The notes below the pieces were generated by a model. That model was not told where the DNA came from. It ran no database searches and saw nothing but the letters and a program-made list of their open reading frames with translations. From Sulfolobus islandicus Y.N.15.51 (GTDB lineage Archaea; Thermoproteota; Thermoprotei_A; Sulfolobales; Sulfolobaceae): a stretch of 64,000 bases of DNA. Shown here piece after piece: positions 24,616 through 32,980 of the stretch. Position numbers and translations under genes: made by a program. Within the stretch, counting starts at the first letter, position 1, and each line of letters opens with the position of its first letter. The stretch is from positions 2,010,501 to 2,074,500 of the forward strand of contig NC_012623.1 in assembly GCF_000022485.1 (NCBI RefSeq), written 5' to 3'.

Positions 24616-25560
24616 CTAAACGTTACTAGGATTTTTTATCAACTCCTTTACAGCATTAGCAGTCTCCTTGTCTTCGAAAAATACGTAAACTCCTCTCAAC
24701 CCTCTGGTTAGCATTATATAATATCTATTCTTAAGGAGTGCTAACGCCTTCTTTTTATCTTTATAAGCGATTGTCTTTAAAGAAACCCTTCTGCCTACGT
24801 AGTCAGTTATTGGATCAGGGTTTACTGTCCAACCGTTATTCCTCCATATTAAATCTCTTCCCCATACAACTCCAACATAATCAGCTTCAAACCCTTGAGC
24901 CCCGTAAACCGAGGAGCAGTATTTTAACGGGTCAAACTCATCGTTCCAATACCTAGGGTATTCAACCCTCTCATGCATTAGCCATTTAATTTTCAACTCT
25001 TCCCCTTTAAATTTTACCCCTTTATATAAATCAAAGCCCGACTGTAAAGGATAGCCTATCCTTATGTTCTTTATGTTATTCCAGTTGGTCTTATCCTTGG
25101 TATCTCCTTCAGACTCTGTAAAAGAGCATATTAACGCTATTTTGCCTCTTTTTCTCCTATTTTCCAGCTCGTTAAGCATGTCAACTATATTGTCAAAAAT
25201 TCTAAAATCAAAATTACCCGGATTTCCTTTTACTCCTTCTAAAATCCTTTTCACGAAATCTAGGTACTGCTTTGGTTCTCTCACAGGAGAAGGTAACTCG
25301 TACTCTTTTACATTAGTCAAGTATTTCAAAAAGTTATCCCTAGTTCCTACCTCATTTCCTATGAGTACTTGAGAATCGTCGTAAAAGTAAACGTTAACTA
25401 TACCTCTAGGAGAATTCTTTATTACCTCCTCGGTCATCCTCTGGGCCTCGTCAAATATTATAAGGTCAATATTGAGATTGCCGAATTCCTTAGTAAACCA
25501 CTCTTCAAAACCCTTCTCTCCAACTCCTGGCGGTTCTCTTCTTCCGGTTGAGTAAAACAT
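24616..25560 (-). CDS. DUF2075/Schlafen-type SF1 helicase, N-terminus missing
   Basis: 314 aa matching the later part of DUF2075-type superfamily 1 helicases. Walker B is LIIFDEAQRM. VYFYDDSQVL is motif III-like. YELPSPVREPKQYLDFV is a conserved aromatic/Arg block. SVYGAQGFEADYVGVVWG (motif V) and RYYIMLTRGLRGVYVFFED (motif VI) close the core. The P-loop (Walker A) domain expected before the DEAQ box is absent. The frame is open for about 20 codons upstream (VRKALGEKLSSFF) and then meets a stop. It is therefore truncated or split and probably inactive alone. Such helicases are common in defence islands. It is divergent from the restriction-modification operon, 145 bases away. Confidence 0.7.
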   Translation of the reverse strand: MFYSTGRREPPGVGEKGFEEWFTKEFGNLNIDLIIFDEAQRMTEEVIKNSPRGIVNVYFYDDSQVLIGNEVGTRDNFLKYLTNVKEYELPSPVREPKQYLDFVKRILEGVKGNPGNFDFRIFDNIVDMLNELENRRKRGKIALICSFTESEGDTKDKTNWNNIKNIRIGYPLQSGFDLYKGVKFKGEELKIKWLMHERVEYPRYWNDEFDPLKYCSSVYGAQGFEADYVGVVWGRDLIWRNNGWTVNPDPITDYVGRRVSLKTIAYKDKKKALALLKNRYYIMLTRGLRGVYVFFEDKETANAVKELIKNPSNV

Positions 25561-25667
25561 GATGAAAAAAGATGACAGTTTCTCTCCCAGAGCTTTCCTT
25601 ACAGTATTGATTAGCCTAAACTAATATTCTTCTAATATTTATGGCTCTAGGTATTACGTTCCAATGC

Positions 25668-25682
25668 GGCAAAAGGTTTTAA
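25668..25682 (+). promoter_or_regulatory. Promoter of the restriction-modification operon
   Basis: gcaaaaggttttaagt is a good BRE plus TATA match, ending about 25 bases before the ATG at 25706. A leaderless transcript is predicted. It probably drives the next four genes. Confidence 0.45.
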
Positions 25683-25705
25683 GTCATCAGTAAAAAGACT
25701 ATCTT

Positions 25706-26167
25706 ATGTATGTGTTATTTAAGGGAACACTTACAAACTTCCTCTTCTCACTTGACGATTACAAAACGAGAAAATCTAAACTTATACAAAAATATCCTCA
25801 AGGCTCTTTCATTTGGGGATTTAACCGATCTAGTAAACTTTTAGAAAATCAAGTAAGAGCATTTTTATACCTTAATAAATCTGAGTCACACTTAAAAGGT
25901 GGTATAGTCTTGGAGGGTGAGATAATAGATATTGCGGAATTAAGCGAAAAATACTGGCCAGAAGGGGAATGGAAATATTATGTGACATTGAAGATTATAT
26001 ATATACCTAAATCGGTACTTTCTACGACAGATACAACTAGATGGAAAATAATAGGTTTAGACAAACTTAAGGAAATAGGAGTTAAAATTTTACCTGGAAT
26101 ACAAAAAATAGATAATGAACTTGGTAGGAGAATAGAGAAACTTTTAGGTGAGATCGATGCAAACTAG
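25706..26167 (+). CDS. EVE/PUA-like domain protein of the RM operon
   Basis: 153 aa, first gene of the restriction-modification operon. A mixed beta domain reads KYPQGSFIWGFNRSSKLLEN, FLYLNKSESHLKGGIVLEGE and WKYYVTLKIIYIPKSV. It has the Trp/Phe-rich order and G-x-G-x-E strand of EVE/ASCH/PUA-fold proteins, which read modified bases in nucleic acids. EVE domains are often found with restriction systems. The call is from pattern only. The stop codon overlaps the methyltransferase ATG (ATGCAAACTAG), so the two are coupled. A separate specificity or regulatory subunit is an alternative role. Confidence 0.5.
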   Translation: MYVLFKGTLTNFLFSLDDYKTRKSKLIQKYPQGSFIWGFNRSSKLLENQVRAFLYLNKSESHLKGGIVLEGEIIDIAELSEKYWPEGEWKYYVTLKIIYIPKSVLSTTDTTRWKIIGLDKLKEIGVKILPGIQKIDNELGRRIEKLLGEIDAN

Positions 26168-27368
26168 CATTGATGATTTTCTAAATAATAAGTATCGTTC
26201 CGTGCTGTTTAGAGATATAGTGAAATTAAGGACAAATTATGCTACACACGATCTCTATCCATATCCTGCAAAATTTATTCCTAATGTGATAAGGTATTTC
26301 ATAGAAGCTTACACCAAGCCTGGAGAAACGTTATTTGACCCATTTGCTGGATCTGGTACCGTGGCAATTGAGGCTGAGATAACAGGCAGGAATTATATTC
26401 TATGGGATTTAAATCCAATAATAGAAATCCTGGTTAAAGCAGAAACGTGGAAGGACGAAATTTCGGAAAAGATTTTTGAAATAGATTTTAATTATAACAA
26501 AAGTTTTATACCTAAATGGAAAAACTTAGGTTATTGGCATCCTAAAGAATTTATAGCTCAGTTGTCAAAACTTTGGGCATATTACCACGACCATCCGAAC
26601 CCTTTAGTCGCAATACCGTTGTTTAAAATTACGAAATATTTCTCTTATGCTGAACTGGAATTCCCAAAATTATATAAATCAAAATTTGCAATAGAAAGAG
26701 TCAACGAGCTGTTAAATTCTAATTGGAAAGAAATAATGAGAGACATGTATTGGAAAGAAGTTGAAAGAGTTATAAGGAAGGTTAAGGAATTTCAATCTTT
26801 ATGTAAATGCGTTTCCAGTGGAAAAGTTTACGGAGGAGTCGACGTTTTAAGCGAAAGCCCTCCAAATGTAAATGCTGTAATAACTTCACCCCCCTATCTG
26901 CAAGCCCAAGAATATATAAGGACGTTTAAAATTGAATTATATTGGCTGGGCTATGACGATAATAAAATAAAAGAGCTAAGTAAAAAGGAAATTCCATATA
27001 ATAAACCCCCTAATGTAGAAATAAGGAGTAAAACCTTCAAGGAATACCTAGAAAAAATAGAGGAATTTGGAAATAAGAAACTGGTCGACATTTATATTAC
27101 CTACTTTAGGTCACTGACATACTTCTTTGGTAAGGTTAATGCAAGAACCTTAGGAATATTTGTGGGGCCAGTAAAAGTAAGAACGCTTAGAGTACCTATA
27201 GACGAAATATTAAAGGAGCATTTAGAATCATTAGGCTGGAAGCACGAAGTAACTTTCATAGACAAAATAGTATCTAGACGAATAAAGGAAGTGTATAAGA
27301 ACCCTGCTACAAAGTTAGAAGACGAACGCACGCCGACAGAGCACTTACTTATTATGAAGAAAAATTAA
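26157..27368 (+). CDS. DNA methyltransferase (N4-C or N6-A, TSPPY type)
   Basis: 403 aa. The N-terminus contains THDLYPYPAKFIPNVIRYF, the H-x-PYPAKF entry typical of this methyltransferase group. Motif I is TLFDPFAGSGTVAIEAE (SAM binding) with acidic LWDLNP after it. Motif IV is NAVITSPPYLQAQEY (catalytic, amino-methylating). Motif I precedes motif IV, with a target-recognition-like variable region between about residues 110 and 240. The start ATG at 26157 is preferred over the upstream in-frame GTG because ggtgag precedes it and it overlaps the previous stop. It would protect host DNA against the endonuclease encoded next. Confidence 0.88.
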   Translation: MQTSIDDFLNNKYRSVLFRDIVKLRTNYATHDLYPYPAKFIPNVIRYFIEAYTKPGETLFDPFAGSGTVAIEAEITGRNYILWDLNPIIEILVKAETWKDEISEKIFEIDFNYNKSFIPKWKNLGYWHPKEFIAQLSKLWAYYHDHPNPLVAIPLFKITKYFSYAELEFPKLYKSKFAIERVNELLNSNWKEIMRDMYWKEVERVIRKVKEFQSLCKCVSSGKVYGGVDVLSESPPNVNAVITSPPYLQAQEYIRTFKIELYWLGYDDNKIKELSKKEIPYNKPPNVEIRSKTFKEYLEKIEEFGNKKLVDIYITYFRSLTYFFGKVNARTLGIFVGPVKVRTLRVPIDEILKEHLESLGWKHEVTFIDKIVSRRIKEVYKNPATKLEDERTPTEHLLIMKKN

Positions 27369-27413
27369 TTTCTTCCTTCTCCCGCTTAATTTTAAACGGA
27401 ATTACAACATCAT

Positions 27414-27569
27414 ATGATAGCAATAATATACTCATGTATAGGCCCATTATATATCAAAATTGCAGAAGAAAAATGTGAAAATATAGAGGAAATAAAATCT
27501 AAATGGAAATATGCATGCTTAATTGAAGTGTTTGATGATAAGAAAGAAAAGATGCTTTATACCTCATGA
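27414..27569 (+). CDS. Small ORF, 51 aa, between methyltransferase and endonuclease
   Basis: ATG-initiated frame MIAIIYSCIGPLYIKIAEEK then CENIEEIKSKWKYACLIEVF and DDKKEKMLYTS. It has a strand-helix-strand pattern, two cysteines and acidic/basic balance like a small folded protein. It lies in the operon with 45 bases before and 53 after. It is not a helix-turn-helix controller protein of the known C type. It may regulate or inhibit the endonuclease, or may be non-functional. Confidence 0.45.
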   Translation: MIAIIYSCIGPLYIKIAEEKCENIEEIKSKWKYACLIEVFDDKKEKMLYTS

Positions 27570-27622
27570 TAAGATTATATCACATAAATAATGCTTAAGT
27601 ATTAGTAGACTCATAATGATAT

Positions 27623-28825
27623 ATGAACTTATTAACAGTTAAGAAGTATTTGTTTAAGCAATCACTTACAAAATTCCAAGAGGTCCAGTTAAAGTATATT
27701 AACTCTATACTACAAGATATATTGGTTCCAATTCTTTGTGATTATAAAAATATTGATATCATTAAGTCTCAGATAACTGATATAGAAAGTTTCTATTTTG
27801 GCTTTAAGCAAAATCCTTCATTAATATCAGAAAAACTAGCTCTCCCATTATACATATCAAATAGATTTTTTATTGCTTCATCTGGCCCTAGATTCGGCTC
27901 AATATATGAGGATCTTATTAGATCTTTTCTAGAAAATTTTGGCTACCAAGTAGATGAAAGAGTAAATATATTTAAATATACACTATTTAGTGAATATTAT
28001 CAAAAAAAGTATTCTAAACAACAAAAAGTAATAGATTTCATTGCGAGAAAAGATAATAAACTTTACTTAATAGAGCAAAGAACAAGTGAGCATTCTGGTG
28101 GAGGAACTGCTCAAGGATCACTATTAGATAAGTTTAAAGTCTTTCTGAATTGGATTATAGAGAAATCTGCGGACTCATTAATAAATAAAGGTATAAGAGA
28201 AATATATTTAATTATATTTATTTCATATTCAGAAAAACATGAGATATTGACTGAACAAAACGTGAATAGAGGTAGAATAAACGGTTTAATTGGAAAAATA
28301 GTAGAAAATCTCGGTGATTATTTTACCCGTCTGGTAAATAAGGGGTTTAAAACAGAATGCAAAGATCTAGCATCGTGTTTAAAAGAATATAGGAGATTAG
28401 TATTTTACACAAATCAAATTAAAATTGAGTTTAGAATTATGCTAGGAGAAGAATTCTATAAAGAAATATTAGGAGAAAAATATTCTTCGCTGAAGAATAA
28501 GATAATTAATGAAGAATTAGGAGACGATTTATGGGTAATATACTCCATTTTACCCTATGAATTAAGATTGTATTACGAGGAAGGATTTATGTGGTCTAAA
28601 CGCATATATGAAATGTTGATTTCACGATATAAGAATATTATTACCAGCGCCTCTAACGAAGATGACATTATAAATAAGATAGCTAGTAAAATTATGGAAG
28701 ATCAAAAAGATCTAAGATTACTGGAAACAAACAACTTATCAAAACAATATGAATACCTAAAAACTCTGTGCGCAGCTTCACTAATCCTTTATGCGTTAAA
28801 ATGCCCGAGTAGACTAGGTATATAA
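27623..28825 (+). CDS. Type II restriction endonuclease (PD-(D/E)xK)
   Basis: 400 aa. The catalytic core is visible at about residues 140-180. FGSIYEDLIRSFLENFGYQV gives the conserved Glu helix. KVIDFIARKDNKLYLIEQRT carries Asp and Glu-x-Arg in the PD-(D/E)xK order (Arg where Lys is usual). SEHSGGGTAQGSLLDKF follows as in known type II enzymes. The rest is helix-rich, A/T-rich and without membrane segments. It follows the methyltransferase on the same strand, the classic type II order. The recognition site cannot be read from sequence. Compared with its neighbours it is richer in A/T (Lys/Ile/Asn), a sign of transfer. Confidence 0.78.
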   Translation: MNLLTVKKYLFKQSLTKFQEVQLKYINSILQDILVPILCDYKNIDIIKSQITDIESFYFGFKQNPSLISEKLALPLYISNRFFIASSGPRFGSIYEDLIRSFLENFGYQVDERVNIFKYTLFSEYYQKKYSKQQKVIDFIARKDNKLYLIEQRTSEHSGGGTAQGSLLDKFKVFLNWIIEKSADSLINKGIREIYLIIFISYSEKHEILTEQNVNRGRINGLIGKIVENLGDYFTRLVNKGFKTECKDLASCLKEYRRLVFYTNQIKIEFRIMLGEEFYKEILGEKYSSLKNKIINEELGDDLWVIYSILPYELRLYYEEGFMWSKRIYEMLISRYKNIITSASNEDDIINKIASKIMEDQKDLRLLETNNLSKQYEYLKTLCAASLILYALKCPSRLGI

Positions 28826-28910
28826 TTTAATATTATATAACTAAAAAAGATTAAAAATTATTTTATCATTTTAGTGATTATAAACAACCATTTTATTCAA
28901 TAGATACTAT

Positions 28911-29099
28911 TCAAGAAATATATTTAGTATTACATTCCTCCGCTATTTGTCTAGCATTATCTATTAGATATATGATATTAAACGATTCTTTATTTTTATT
29001 AAGAATATATTCATTTTTCATTATAAATTCCTTGACATAATCTAAGTTAATTTCCTTAGGAGACGCTACAGAAGATCTAATATAGCTAATCTTATTCAT
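28911..29099 (-). CDS. Hypothetical protein, 62 aa (doubtful)
   Basis: ATG-initiated frame MNKISYIRSSVASPKEINLD followed by YVKEFIMKNEYILNKNKES and IDNARQIAEECNTKYIS. It is helical, Asn/Lys/Ile-rich and without recognisable motif. Nearby bases hold no clear promoter. The surrounding 28826-29435 stretch is otherwise A/T-rich and apparently non-coding. Confidence 0.3.
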   Translation of the reverse strand: MNKISYIRSSVASPKEINLDYVKEFIMKNEYILNKNKESFNIIYLIDNARQIAEECNTKYIS

Positions 29100-29302
29100 A
29101 TCTATAGTAGCATTTTAGGGAAAATTCTAGAGTTAAATAATTTTCAAAATTATGTGGAGATAAATTTTGAAGTTTCATTATATACACATTAGATCTTTAT
29201 GGTATATCATAAAAAATTAAATATAAATATTAATTGAGCCCTTTATAAGAATATTATAATGCAAGGATTTTCCAATAAATGCTATATGAAAATTTAATGA
29301 AG

Positions 29303-29338
29303 CCCTAATCCCAAATAGGATCTAATGCTTAATTAGGG
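29303..29338. repeat. Small inverted repeat
   Basis: ccctaat (29303-29309) and attaggg (29332-29338) form a 7-base stem around a 22-base loop, about 100 bases before the winged-helix gene. A regulatory or terminator role is possible. Confidence 0.25.
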
Positions 29339-29435
29339 AAATTCTCCATCTGTAGTCGATTGTCGACATAATGTCCATACTGATATCTGTTATACAAAAA
29401 AATTTAATAACGTTAATAACTAGTTTAAACATGTT

Positions 29436-29726
29436 ATGCATAAAAAAAGAAGTAGTATCGAAGTAATAATTAGTATATTAGAAGCGTGTAACAAGGGTGA
29501 CATTAAGAAGACAAGAATAATGTTTATTACGTATTTAAATCCTAGATCTTTCTACAGATATATAGAAATATTAAAGAGTAAAGGATTTATATCTCTTAAT
29601 ACTGATGAGACGTACGAGCTAACTCCAAAAGGATATGATTATTTAAATAAAGCTAAAGAGTATCTAGAAATTAAACGCAAATTACAGATCCTAAAGAAAG
29701 AATTGGATTTTAATAGTCAAAATTAA
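29436..29726 (+). CDS. Small winged-helix DNA-binding protein (Sso10a-like)
   Basis: 96 aa. A winged helix is seen: helix 1 SSIEVIISILEACNKG, helix 2 KKTRIMFITYL, recognition helix NPRSFYRYIEILKSKGFI, wing SLNTDETYELTPKGYDYL. A C-terminal helix of about 30 residues (NKAKEYLEIKRKLQILKKEL) with heptad hydrophobics forms a coiled-coil dimer. This is the layout of Sso10a and related archaeal regulators (HTH_45 group). It stands alone between the restriction operon and the polysaccharide cluster, so it could be a local regulator or a chromatin-like protein. Confidence 0.75.
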   Translation: MHKKRSSIEVIISILEACNKGDIKKTRIMFITYLNPRSFYRYIEILKSKGFISLNTDETYELTPKGYDYLNKAKEYLEIKRKLQILKKELDFNSQN

Positions 29727-29933
29727 GATACAGTAAAATTAATTATGTTTATAAGATTGAAATTACGTATCGCCTTATATTTTGAGCCTTCTACTCGAGA
29801 ATATTTAAGGGTATTAGGCAACAATACTTTCAAGTGCTATTGTACTAATAGAATCAAAAATACAAAGGGACTGTTCATCCTAAAAGGTGGATTTTATATA
29901 CTTCTTTTTTAACCATCTTTATAAAAGGTTTAT

Positions 29934-30893
29934 TTATACAGTTTTCCATGGCTCATCTTCTCTAAAGAATTTATTGCTAATCAATGGCTCCCACCACCAT
30001 CTATTATTGACATACCATTCATACACTTTTCTCAGCCCATCTGCTAAAGTAGTGCTAGTATACCTAAGTTTAGTATTTATCATGCAATATCTTTTATCAT
30101 GGCCAGGTCGATCGGAAACAAATCTAACTTCGATCTTTCTATTCATTATCTCTTCTAATAGTTTAATAATCTCTATATTGGTAACTCTTTGACCTCCAGG
30201 TAAATTATAAACATTACCTTTCCACTCAGCCTTAGATAATAGGTCTGCAATAATTTTTGCAGTGTCTTCAACGTAAATCCAATCTCTTTCTTGTTTTCCA
30301 TCTCCATAGATCGGTACGTGAAGACCTAATAGGGTACGAATTATTGTCTTCGGAATAAATTTCTCTGGAAACTGTCTTGGACCGTAATTATTTGATGGTC
30401 TAACTATGATAGCTTCTACATTATAAGTTCTTACATAAGATTTAACAAGAAGGTCTGCCGATGCCTTAGAAGCACTATAAGGAGAGGAAGGATTTAGAGG
30501 AGAATTCTCATCAGCACATTCTTCACCATAGACTTCATCTGTTGAAACGTGAACATATTTAAAATTATATAATCTCAATGCTTCAAGAATATTAACTGTA
30601 CCTAAAATATTGGTTGTAACGAAATCTTGAGGTTTATAAATTGAGCGATCAACATGAGTCTCAGCTGCAAAATTCACTATAATTTCTGGTCTAAAACTCG
30701 CTATAACATCATGGAGTTTACTATCTCTAATATCGCCCTTGACGAAATCGTAGTCTGTGCCACTTAAATTTTCTAATCGACCAGCATAGGTTAAGAGATC
30801 AAAAACTAATGGTTTAATTTTTCTTGAATTTAATTCTCTAACAAAAGCAGAGCCTATGAAACCCGCTCCTCCTAAGACCATTATTTTCATCAT
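29934..30893 (-). CDS. rfbB: dTDP-glucose 4,6-dehydratase
   Basis: Second step of dTDP-sugar synthesis: dTDP-glucose to dTDP-4-keto-6-deoxyglucose with tightly bound NAD. It is an extended SDR of 319 aa. VLGGAGFIGSAFVREL is the cofactor loop, VHVSTDEVYGEE holds the conserved Thr-Asp-Glu catalytic group, and SPYSASKASADLLV holds Tyr-x3-Lys. RPSNNYGPRQFPEKFIP and DWIYVEDTAK are family blocks. It is the last gene of the operon rfbD-rfbA-rfbB on the minus strand, 18 bases after rfbA. Complete and probably active. Confidence 0.93.
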   Translation of the reverse strand: MMKIMVLGGAGFIGSAFVRELNSRKIKPLVFDLLTYAGRLENLSGTDYDFVKGDIRDSKLHDVIASFRPEIIVNFAAETHVDRSIYKPQDFVTTNILGTVNILEALRLYNFKYVHVSTDEVYGEECADENSPLNPSSPYSASKASADLLVKSYVRTYNVEAIIVRPSNNYGPRQFPEKFIPKTIIRTLLGLHVPIYGDGKQERDWIYVEDTAKIIADLLSKAEWKGNVYNLPGGQRVTNIEIIKLLEEIMNRKIEVRFVSDRPGHDKRYCMINTKLRYTSTTLADGLRKVYEWYVNNRWWWEPLISNKFFREDEPWKTV

Positions 30894-30911
30894 AACCCAC
30901 TTCTAAAAGCT

Positions 30912-31946
30912 CTAAATTATAACTGAAGAATTCTCACCTATTATTAGTTCCTGCCATTTTCCTCCTTTCTCTACTGTCGAATTATTACCTATTAATGAAT
31001 CCCTCAAAGAAACGCCTCTCAACTTAACATTATCTAAAATTACACTATATTCTATCTCACTATTATCTATTGTGCACTCTTTACCTATGGAGGTAAAAGG
31101 ACCAATATAGGAATTTTTAATCTTACTACTATTTCCAATATATGCAGGACCTCTAATAGTTGAGTTTTCTATGACTGCACCTCTCTCTATTATTACTCTG
31201 CCATCAACTGCAGAATCCTTAATTTCACCTTCTATTTTTCTAATTGCATATCTGTCTAAAAGGAATGAATTAGCTTCTAAAATATCCTTGGGAGTACCAG
31301 TATCCTTCCACCAACCATCGACTATTTCATATTTAACCTCCTTACCTTTATCTATGAGAGATTGTATTGCATCCGTTATTTCTAATTCACCCCTCCAACT
31401 TGGTTTCAAATTTTCAATGCTATCAAAAATATCTCTAGTGAATGCATAAACACCAACTAAGGCTAAATCAGAGATGGGTTCTTTAGGCTTTTCAACCAAT
31501 TTAATAACCTTACCATCTTTTATAACTGCAACTCCGAAACGATTAGGATTATTAACCTTAGCTAATAGGATTGAGGCTGAGCCATCAAATTTTGAAAATT
31601 TGGCTAAATTATAAGGCACTATATTGTCCCCTAGATAGACTATAAACTTATCAGAAACCATATCTTTAACGCGATATACAGCATCTGCTAAACCCCTAGC
31701 CTTACCTTGGTAGACATAACGTATATTGACATCTAAATGAGTACCATCTCCATAGTATTCTATAACTCTCATCGGATTATTATCTCCTAATATAATTATT
31801 ATATCTTTAATTCCAGCCTCTCTTATTTGCTCTAGAACCCATTGGGATACTGGCTTGCCTGCAATTTTTATTAATTGTTTAGGCCCAGTATGTGTTAAAG
31901 GCCTAAGTCTCGTTCCTTGTCCTCCATGAAGAATTACAGCTTCCAT
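30912..31946 (-). CDS. rfbA: Glucose-1-phosphate thymidylyltransferase with beta-helix domain
   Basis: First step of dTDP-sugar synthesis: glucose-1-P + dTTP to dTDP-glucose. Residues 1-235 form the nucleotidyltransferase domain: HGGQGTRLRPLTHTGPKQLI (nucleotide/Mg loop), YLGDNIVPYN (Asp for metal), LVEKPKEP and GWWKDTGTPKDIL. Residues 240-344 are hexapeptide repeats of a left-handed beta-helix (VIERGAVIENSTIRGPAYIG and similar). The long form (344 aa) is the archaeal type, like ST0452 of Sulfolobus, which also acts on other sugar-1-phosphates and can acetylate. The start ATG is adjacent to the rfbD stop, so the genes are coupled. Confidence 0.9.
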   Translation of the reverse strand: MEAVILHGGQGTRLRPLTHTGPKQLIKIAGKPVSQWVLEQIREAGIKDIIIILGDNNPMRVIEYYGDGTHLDVNIRYVYQGKARGLADAVYRVKDMVSDKFIVYLGDNIVPYNLAKFSKFDGSASILLAKVNNPNRFGVAVIKDGKVIKLVEKPKEPISDLALVGVYAFTRDIFDSIENLKPSWRGELEITDAIQSLIDKGKEVKYEIVDGWWKDTGTPKDILEANSFLLDRYAIRKIEGEIKDSAVDGRVIIERGAVIENSTIRGPAYIGNSSKIKNSYIGPFTSIGKECTIDNSEIEYSVILDNVKLRGVSLRDSLIGNNSTVEKGGKWQELIIGENSSVII

Positions 31947-32774
31947 TTAAATCACCATATGCTTTAAATTTTCATCAGTAGAGTAAAAATCTATCGAAAC
32001 AAGTTTTTTAGCCTTTGAAATATCCAAAGATGAATCAAAGGGTCTTTTAGCAATCCATCCCTCTATCCTATCTACCTCAATTACCTTACCAGATAAATTA
32101 TAGAGCTCCTTTATCTTTTGAGCTAAATCATAACGAGAAATCCTCTCTCCAGCAATATTTATAATGCCAGTTTTCTTATATGTTACTAGCTCATTAATAG
32201 CTTCCGCAAGCTTTGTAGCTGAAATAGGAGAGTAGAATCCCTTAAACGCTAAAACTTCCTTTCCCTCTTTTAAATTCTTATAAACATAAACTGGAAAGCC
32301 CTTATTTCTAAAAACTCCAGAAGTTCTAACAATAAGAGTATCATCATAAGATGATGCATAATTTTCTCCTAAAAGCTTAGTTAAACCATAATAATTTATG
32401 GGATTTGGGAGATCATCTTCTTTATAAAGACCTTTATTTCCATCAAAAACATAGTCAGTACTTATTTGAATTAGATAAGCCTCTATTACTCTAGAAGCTC
32501 TAACTATATGTCTTACGGCTTCAGCATTTATTTTAAATGCTTTATCTCTTTCTACCTCGCATCTATCTACATCTGTAAGTGCTGCAGCGTTTATAATGAT
32601 TTCTGGTTTTTTCTTAATAATAAAGTCTTCTAAAGATAGATAATCCGTTAGATCTAATCTTAAACCTTCTGATAATTCATGTAAAGCAAAGGTTTTAATT
32701 AACTCATAATTTGAAAGCTTTCGAGATAGTTCAAGCCCTAATTGCCCCGATGCCCCTATAATCATTATTCGCAT
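31947..32774 (-). CDS. rfbD: dTDP-4-dehydrorhamnose reductase
   Basis: NADPH-dependent last step to dTDP-rhamnose. MRIMIIGASGQLGLELSRKL is the Rossmann start. INAAALTDVDRCEVERDKAF, ISTDYVFDGNKGLYKE and NYYGLTKLLGE (Tyr-x3-Lys) are signature blocks. The frame stays open 59 codons upstream, but that part is hydrophobic and unlike the family, so the ATG at 32774 is chosen (275 aa, normal length). First gene of the operon. The gene for the 3,5-epimerase rfbC that must act before it is not next to it in this window. Confidence 0.9.
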   Translation of the reverse strand: MRIMIIGASGQLGLELSRKLSNYELIKTFALHELSEGLRLDLTDYLSLEDFIIKKKPEIIINAAALTDVDRCEVERDKAFKINAEAVRHIVRASRVIEAYLIQISTDYVFDGNKGLYKEDDLPNPINYYGLTKLLGENYASSYDDTLIVRTSGVFRNKGFPVYVYKNLKEGKEVLAFKGFYSPISATKLAEAINELVTYKKTGIINIAGERISRYDLAQKIKELYNLSGKVIEVDRIEGWIAKRPFDSSLDISKAKKLVSIDFYSTDENLKHMVI

Positions 32775-32980
32775 TAGTAAAAAATAATACAGAGCACATA
32801 TAAAAGCATTTTTCCCAATTAATAAAGTACCAGTTAGATTAAGGATTTTTAGAATTTTTAAGTATGAAAACAATATATTAAATAATCTCAAATTTTTCTT
32901 TAAATTAATAAATTTAGGATATATCGTTGATAAAAATTCTAGCAAAAACATATATTAAGTGGTTAAGAATTATACCTAAT

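Noticed and set aside
29303-29338. ccctaatcccaaataggat resembles part of a Sulfolobus CRISPR repeat
   Set aside because: Only a single copy is present and no spacing of repeats is seen, so it is not an array.
31947-32951. Longer rfbD with a 59-residue hydrophobic N-terminal extension
   Set aside because: The extension is absent from the family, lies in A/T-rich upstream DNA and overlaps the divergent gene; the ATG at 32774 starts exactly at the Rossmann strand.
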